From: DASUGM01 sp036274055
GTDB taxonomy: Bacteria > Acidobacteriota > Vicinamibacteria > Vicinamibacterales > SCN-69-37
Length of the DNA: 22,065 bases
Reading direction: 5' to 3'
NCBI GenBank assembly: GCA_036274055.1
Contig: DASUGM010000211.1
Coordinates: 1-22,065, forward strand
Below, in pieces: positions 14,831-22,065 of this stretch. The notes under the pieces were generated by a model. It did no database searches, was not told where the DNA came from, and was given only the letters and a program-made list of their open reading frames with translations. The first letter of the stretch is position 1; each line of letters begins with the position of its first letter. The position numbers and the translations under genes are program-made.

Positions 14831-16384
14831 ATGCTCGCACGACTCTCGGCGTCGGCCGTCGTCGGCGTCGACGCGGTTCCGGTGTCCGTTGAAGTCGATG
14901 TCTCCCCTGGTCTCCCGGGCATGACGATGGTCGGCCTGCCGGACACGACGGTGCGCGAAAGCCGCGACCGTGTCCGCACGGCGATTCGTAATTCGGGGTT
15001 CCCGTACCCGCCGGATCGCATCACCGTCAGCCTGGCGCCGGCCGATGTCCGCAAGGTCGGCGCGGCCTTCGACCTCCCGATCGCGCTGGGCATCCTCGCC
15101 GCGGCCGGGCTGCTGCCCCATCGCGAGCAACGGGGCTACACCATCGTCGGGGGGTTGTCGCTCGATGGGTCGATCCCTCCGATGCGCGGGCTGCTGCCGA
15201 TCGCGGTCGCCGCCAGGCGCGCGTCGGGAGCGTTGCTCTTTCCGGCCACGAATCTCGCCGAAGCCGGCATCGTCGAAGGATTGCGACTTCACCCGGTGGG
15301 GACGCTGTTCGAAGCCGCCAGGCTGCTGTGTCAGGAGTCGCCGGCGCCGGCCGAGGCTCCAGCACCGCTGCCGATGGAGACCGAGGCGCTGCTCGACGAT
15401 CTGGCGGATGTCCGCGGGCAGGCGGCTGGTCGGCGAGCCCTGGAAATCGCTGCGGCCGGCGCACACCACCTGCTGTTCAGCGGCCCGCCGGGCGCCGGCA
15501 AGACCATGCTGGCGCGGCGGCTGGGCGGATTGCTGCCGCCGTTGTCGATGGATGAGGCGCTGGCCGTCACGGCGATTCACTCGGTTGCCGGCCACCTCGA
15601 AGCCGGTCGCGGCTTGATTCGCAGCCGGCCATTTCGCGCGCCGCATCACACCTGCTCCGACATCGCGCTGGTCGGCGGGGGCAGCGTGCCGCGCCCCGGC
15701 GAGCTCAGTCTCGCGCACGGCGGCGTGCTGTTTCTCGACGAGCTGCCGGAGTTCAGCCGCCGCGTGCTCGAGACACTGCGACAACCGCTCGAGCAGGGCA
15801 CCGTCCACATCGCGCGCGCCGCGCGAGCCGTCACTTTCCCGGCGCAAGTAATGCTGGTCGGCGCGATGAACCCGTGCCCGTGCGGGTACTACGGCCAGGA
15901 GGAACGCGCCTGCCGCTGCCCCGCCGGTGAAATCGGCCGCTATCGACGACGCCTCTCAGGACCACTTCGGGATCGCTTCGATCTGGGACTCGAGCTGCCG
16001 TCGGTAACCTGGAGCGACATGCGCGGCGCGGCGAGTGGCGAGAGTACCGCGGTCGTGCGGAGCCGGGTGATTGATGCGCGAGCCCGCCAGTTCGTCCGCC
16101 AGGGATGCCTGAACGGACGACTCGAAGGGCGCGCGCTGCAGGAGCACTGCGCGCTCGCCGATACCCGAGCGGAGATCCTGCTCGGTCGGGGCGTCACGCG
16201 GCTGAAACTGTCGGCGCGCGCGGTCACGCGGGTCCACCGCGTCGCCCGGACTCTGGCCGACCTCGAGGGGGTGGTCCGGCCCGGCCGGACGCACGTGGCA
16301 GAGGCCTTGCAGTTCAGACTGCCGGATCGGCAGTTCGAGGCCGAAAATACTGGCCATGACCGAGCTGCTGTGTTACGGTTTTGA
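14831..16384 (+). CDS. comM: ComM/YifB-family AAA+ ATPase
   Basis: A 517-residue protein of the ComM/YifB family. Characterised members are hexameric helicases that promote branch migration during natural transformation. The N-terminal ChlI-type domain (about 1-165) starts LARLSASAVVGVDAVPVSVEV with the motif PGLPGMTMVGLPDTTVRESRDRV. The AAA+ core has Walker A GPPGAGKT (about 218-225), Walker B GGVLFLDELPEF (about 298) and the AMNPCPCGYYG cysteine cluster with a downstream CRC (about 347-366). A C-terminal lid follows (TRLKLSARAVTRVHRVARTLADLEG). The length is normal. The start is set by the family N-terminus; no good ribosome-binding site precedes this ATG, and a nearby upstream ATG is out of frame. 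Its presence may hint at competence, but the gene is also widespread in non-competent bacteria. Confidence 0.94.
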   Translation: MLARLSASAVVGVDAVPVSVEVDVSPGLPGMTMVGLPDTTVRESRDRVRTAIRNSGFPYPPDRITVSLAPADVRKVGAAFDLPIALGILAAAGLLPHREQRGYTIVGGLSLDGSIPPMRGLLPIAVAARRASGALLFPATNLAEAGIVEGLRLHPVGTLFEAARLLCQESPAPAEAPAPLPMETEALLDDLADVRGQAAGRRALEIAAAGAHHLLFSGPPGAGKTMLARRLGGLLPPLSMDEALAVTAIHSVAGHLEAGRGLIRSRPFRAPHHTCSDIALVGGGSVPRPGELSLAHGGVLFLDELPEFSRRVLETLRQPLEQGTVHIARAARAVTFPAQVMLVGAMNPCPCGYYGQEERACRCPAGEIGRYRRRLSGPLRDRFDLGLELPSVTWSDMRGAASGESTAVVRSRVIDARARQFVRQGCLNGRLEGRALQEHCALADTRAEILLGRGVTRLKLSARAVTRVHRVARTLADLEGVVRPGRTHVAEALQFRLPDRQFEAENTGHDRAAVLRF

Positions 16385-16433
16385 GGTTCGGCCCCAGTTC
16401 TGGCCGCCCATCTAGAGGGAACGACCGAGATTC

Positions 16434-17327
16434 ATGGCTTCTCCGCGTTACACCGTCTTGATCGCCAACCGAAACACGGGGGCAGTACGGCGACTGACCC
16501 TCTCCCGCCGCACTGCGGTCGTGGCGGCGATGTGTCTCGCGTCGGTGCCGCTGTTCATCGGGCTCGGCGCCGGCGGCGCAAGTCCGGTTGAACTCGAGGC
16601 GGTGAAGCTCGCGAACGACAGCCTCAAGGTCGAGAACGAAAGCTATCGGGTCGCGACCGGTGAGCTGGCCGAACAGATCTCGACGCTGCAGACGACCCTG
16701 TCGCAGCTGAGCGAACAAGCGGAACTCGATCCGGCGGCGCGTCAGGCCCTGGCGAAGTCGGCGGTGGTGCTGAAGTCGCGGGCCGCGGGTGGCGCGGCGA
16801 TTCCGGTGCCCGCGTCGTCGACGACGGAATCCGCGGAAGGCACGTTCGGTATCCTCAAGAATCTGCTCGGCGCGCTCGAGAATCGTCTCGCCTCGGTGAA
16901 GACCAAGGTCGAGACCCAGCAGGCGATCGCGCGCGCGACGCCGTCGATCTGGCCGATCGCGGGTTGGCTCAGCTCGAGCTACGGCAACCGCAAGGATCCG
17001 TTCAACGGTGGTCCGGACTTCCACCCCGGTCTCGACATCTCGGCTGATCGCGGCACGCCCGTGCGTGCGACCGCCGATGGCAGCGTCGAATCGGCCGGCT
17101 ACAACGGTGCGTACGGCAACTCCGTGATGATCGCGCACGGCTACGGCATCGAGACGCGCTTCGGACATTTGTCCGGCTACGCGGTGAGCGTCGGCCAGCA
17201 GATTCGTCGCGGTGACGTGATTGGCTATGTCGGCTCGACCGGCCGCGCCACGGCAGCGCACCTCCATTACGAAATCCTGGTCAACGGATCGCCCATCAAC
17301 CCGCTCCGGCTGCTCGGCAAGCCCTAG
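16434..17327 (+). CDS. Membrane-anchored M23 family metallopeptidase
   Basis: A 297-residue peptidoglycan endopeptidase or its regulator. A basic N-terminus leads into one hydrophobic segment (about 24-46, TAVVAAMCLASVPLFIGLGA), so it is probably anchored in the inner membrane facing the periplasm. A coiled coil spans about 55-105. The LytM/M23 domain (about 170-297) begins PIAGWLSSSYGNRKDPF. Zinc ligands are intact: His197 and Asp201 in HPGLD, with His276 and His278 in HLHYE. The full set of ligands suggests an active enzyme rather than an EnvC/NlpD-type activator. AGAGGGA lies about 13 bases before the ATG. It follows comM by 49 bases and precedes secA, and both could be read from the same transcript. 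Confidence 0.93.
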   Translation: MASPRYTVLIANRNTGAVRRLTLSRRTAVVAAMCLASVPLFIGLGAGGASPVELEAVKLANDSLKVENESYRVATGELAEQISTLQTTLSQLSEQAELDPAARQALAKSAVVLKSRAAGGAAIPVPASSTTESAEGTFGILKNLLGALENRLASVKTKVETQQAIARATPSIWPIAGWLSSSYGNRKDPFNGGPDFHPGLDISADRGTPVRATADGSVESAGYNGAYGNSVMIAHGYGIETRFGHLSGYAVSVGQQIRRGDVIGYVGSTGRATAAHLHYEILVNGSPINPLRLLGKP

Positions 17328-17340
17328 GCAGCTATGCGGC

Positions 17341-17366
17341 CTGCGCCGGTGCGCCACTGCGCCGGT
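17341..17366 (-). repeat. Inverted copies of the secA-upstream 16-bp repeat
   Basis: Read on the minus strand, one full unit CGGCGCAGTGGCGCAC (17349-17364) is followed by a half unit CGGCGCAG (17341-17348). The full unit matches the third unit of the plus-strand array (17468-17483) at 14 of 16 positions. On the plus strand this appears as CTGCGCCGGT occurring twice with a 16-base period. It starts 14 bases after the M23 stop codon. Confidence 0.65.
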
Positions 17367-17435
17367 CCGGTCACCTCGTCAACTGATCATGTCCGCACCG
17401 CCCGGCCGGCGCGCACCTTGCGTCGAGCGGACGCA

Positions 17436-17483
17436 CGTCGCACAAGCGCGCCGTCGCACAGGCGCACCGTCGCAGAGGCGCAC
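17436..17483 (+). repeat. Three tandem 16-bp repeats upstream of secA
   Basis: The three units are CGTCGCACAAGCGCGC, CGTCGCACAGGCGCAC and CGTCGCAGAGGCGCAC, head to tail with no spacer. Together with the inverted copies about 70 bases upstream they make an imperfect inverted array; CTGCGCCGGTGCGCC (17341-17355) can pair with 17461-17475 at 14 of 15 positions. The array lies in the 251-base gap between the M23 gene and secA and ends just before the likely secA promoter. Confidence 0.75.
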
Positions 17484-17497
17484 TGCGCACGGCCGTC

Positions 17498-17506
17498 TGT
17501 TACTAT
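17498..17506 (+). promoter_or_regulatory. Candidate extended -10 promoter of secA
   Basis: TGTTACTAT (17498-17506) is an extended -10 element: TG, one base, then TACTAT, which matches the -10 consensus at five of six positions. No good -35 box lies 16-18 bases upstream, which is usual for extended -10 promoters. Transcription would start near 17513, giving a leader of about 27 bases to the GTG or 66 bases to the ATG start of secA. Confidence 0.45.
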
Positions 17507-17578
17507 TGATGGAATCCCCACGGCGCAAGAGAGGCGGCCGTGCCGCACTCGACGCGCCGGCCCCGGCGGACCCTTCGC

Positions 17579-20503
<2,925 letters not shown>

Positions 20504-20510
20504 AGGTGCG

Positions 20511-22034
20511 ATGACTGAGAAACTGGGGGCCGCGACGCAGGTGGCGGCCGGATTGTCCGAGGCCCTGACGTTCGATGACATCCTGCTCGTGCCCCGGCAC
20601 TCGCAGATCCTTCCCAGCCAGGTTGACGTCGGTTCGCGCCTGACCCGGCGCATCCGCCTCAACGTCCCGATTCTCAGCGCCGCGATGGACACGGTCACCG
20701 AGAGCCGGCTCGCCATCGCCATGGCGCAGCAAGGCGGGCTCGGCGTCATTCACAAGAACCTCAGCGTCGAGGAACAGGCCTCGGAAGTCGACCGGGTCAA
20801 GCGCTCGGAGAGCGGCATGATCGTCAACCCGATCACGTTGTCGCCGACGCACAAAATCTACGAAGCGCTCGAGCTGATGAAGAAGTACCGGATCAGCGGC
20901 GTGCCGATCACCGAAGACGGCGACAAAGAAGGCAAGCTGGTCGGCATTCTGACCAACCGCGATTTGCGATTCGAGACCCGCACGGATCGGCCGATCGCTG
21001 AAATCATGACGCGCGAGCATCTGGTCACCGTGCCGGTCGGCACGAGGCTCGATCAGGCGCGCGAGATGTTTCACCGCCACAAAGTCGAGAAACTGCTGGT
21101 CGTCGACAAACAGTTTCACCTGCGCGGGTTGATCACCGTCAAAGACATCCAGAAGCTGGTCAAGTACCCGAACGCGTGCAAGGACGGGCTCGGCCGGCTG
21201 CGCGTCGGCGCCGCCATCGGCGTCAGCAAGGACACGCTCGAACGGGCCGCGGCGCTGGTCGCCGCGCATGTCGATGTGCTCGTGATCGACACCGCGCATG
21301 GCCACTCGCAGGGCGTCCTCGACATGGTCGCGAACGTCCGTGAGCGCCATCAGGACGTCGACATCGTCGCCGGGAACGTCGCCACCGCCGGCGCGACGCA
21401 GGCGCTGATCGATCGCGGCGTCGACGCCGTCAAGGTCGGCATCGGCGCCGGCTCGATTTGCACGACGCGGGTCGTTGCCGGCATTGGCGTGCCGATGATT
21501 ACGGCAATCGCCGAGTGCGCCCGCGCCGCCGCCCACACGGACGTGCCGATCATCGCCGACGGCGGCATTCGCTACTCGGGCGACATCACCAAGGCGATCG
21601 CGGTCGGCGCCAGTTCGGCGATGGTCGGCAGCCTCTTCGCCGGCACCGACGAAAGTCCGGGCGAGATCATTCTGTATCAGGGGCGCAGCTTCAAGGAGTA
21701 CCGCGGCATGGGATCGCTGGGCGCGATGCGCCGCGGCAGCCGCGACCGGTACTTCCAGGACGAATTCGACATCGAAAGCGGCGACGGCACCGAGAAGCTC
21801 GTGCCGGAAGGCATCGAAGGGCGCGTCGCTCACAAGGGCTCGGTCGCGGCGATGATCCACCAGCTGGTCGGCGGGCTGCGCGCCGGGATGGGCTACTGCG
21901 GCTGCGGCGACGTGCCGACCTTGCAGCGCGACGCGCAGCTGATTCGCGTGACCTCAGCCGGCGTGCGCGAAGGGCACGTGCACGACGTCATCATCACCAA
22001 GGAAGCGCCGAATTACCGGGTCGAACAGCGGTAG
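20511..22034 (+). CDS. guaB: IMP dehydrogenase
   Basis: A 507-residue enzyme that oxidises IMP to XMP with NAD+, the first committed step of GTP synthesis. The N-terminus has LTFDDILLVPRHSQILPSQVD. A pair of CBS domains (about 95-210) interrupts the barrel (NRDLRFETRTDRPIAEIM, VDKQFHLRGLITVKDIQK). The catalytic core includes VLVIDTAHGHSQGV, the loop GIGAGSICTTR with nucleophile Cys317, and IADGGIRYSGDITKAIAVGAS. The flap region has EYRGMGSLGAMRRGS. It ends YRVEQR. The open frame extends 51 codons upstream into secA, but the ATG used has GAGG six bases before it, overlapping the secA stop codon. Only seven bases separate the genes, so secA and guaB are probably co-transcribed. Confidence 0.97.
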   Translation: MTEKLGAATQVAAGLSEALTFDDILLVPRHSQILPSQVDVGSRLTRRIRLNVPILSAAMDTVTESRLAIAMAQQGGLGVIHKNLSVEEQASEVDRVKRSESGMIVNPITLSPTHKIYEALELMKKYRISGVPITEDGDKEGKLVGILTNRDLRFETRTDRPIAEIMTREHLVTVPVGTRLDQAREMFHRHKVEKLLVVDKQFHLRGLITVKDIQKLVKYPNACKDGLGRLRVGAAIGVSKDTLERAAALVAAHVDVLVIDTAHGHSQGVLDMVANVRERHQDVDIVAGNVATAGATQALIDRGVDAVKVGIGAGSICTTRVVAGIGVPMITAIAECARAAAHTDVPIIADGGIRYSGDITKAIAVGASSAMVGSLFAGTDESPGEIILYQGRSFKEYRGMGSLGAMRRGSRDRYFQDEFDIESGDGTEKLVPEGIEGRVAHKGSVAAMIHQLVGGLRAGMGYCGCGDVPTLQRDAQLIRVTSAGVREGHVHDVIITKEAPNYRVEQR

Positions 22035-22035
22035 G

Positions 22036-22061
22036 AAAAAGCCGTCGGGTGGCTTTTTACG
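22036..22061 (+). terminator. Intrinsic terminator after guaB
   Basis: AAAAAGCC (22036-22043) pairs with GGCTTTTT (22051-22058) around a seven-base loop, one base after the guaB stop codon. The five T at the end of the stem and the A tract before it make a compact, potentially bidirectional terminator. These 26 bases are identical, in the sense of transcription, to those ending the minus-strand secretion operon at 6-31. Confidence 0.85.
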
Positions 22062-22065
22062 CTTT

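Noticed and set aside
17436..17483. CRISPR-like array.
   Set aside because: The 16-bp units are directly adjacent with no spacers, too short and too variable, and no cas genes are present.

Overview
This window is a GC-rich chromosomal segment from a Gram-negative (diderm) bacterium. Evidence for a diderm is an outer-membrane secretin with its inner-membrane alignment proteins, several lipoproteins and lytic transglycosylases. The GC-rich codon use, the cohesin-tailed secretin, the GspG-type pseudopilins ending in a Tyr-x-Asp-Trp motif and a bacterial microcompartment shell gene together suggest Acidobacteriota, perhaps the Vicinamibacteria. That placement is inference from gene content only. 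No tRNA, rRNA, CRISPR array or insertion sequence was seen. Gene density is high and the longest gene-free stretch is about 250 bases.

Layout. (1) 32-9183, minus strand: a nine-gene, tightly packed operon for a type II secretion / type IV pilus-like machine. In transcription order it encodes the platform protein GspF, ATPase GspE, PilM, PilN, PilO, a GspC/PilP-like protein, a TPR-secretin-cohesin lipoprotein and two GspG-like pseudopilins, and it ends in a hairpin terminator at the window's left edge. (2) 9275-10879, minus strand, just upstream: a small secreted lytic transglycosylase and an unrecognised lipoprotein, which may be co-transcribed with the secretion operon. (3) 10956-12953, plus strand: a microcompartment BMC-H shell protein and a CoA-acylating-type aldehyde dehydrogenase with an unusual two-part C-terminal tail. 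(4) 13060-17327, plus strand: an MltD-like transglycosylase with LysM domains, a ComM/YifB AAA+ protein and a membrane-anchored M23 peptidase. (5) 17579-22034, plus strand: secA followed by guaB (IMP dehydrogenase), ending in a terminator hairpin at the right edge.

How they fit together. The left half builds an envelope-spanning pseudopilus machine, and the adjacent transglycosylase could open peptidoglycan for it. SecA supplies the Sec step that delivers pseudopilins, lipoproteins and secretin. MltD and the M23 protein remodel the wall. The BMC pair is a separate metabolic module that would package an aldehyde-consuming step.

Most noteworthy: the mosaic machine (split PilM/PilN as in pili, but a GspC-like clamp and GspG-like pseudopilins as in type II secretion) with a cohesin domain fused to its secretin; the aldehyde dehydrogenase tail combining a candidate encapsulation helix with a EutQ/EutT-like motif; an inverted family of 16-bp repeats upstream of secA; and an identical 26-bp terminator sequence at both ends of the window.
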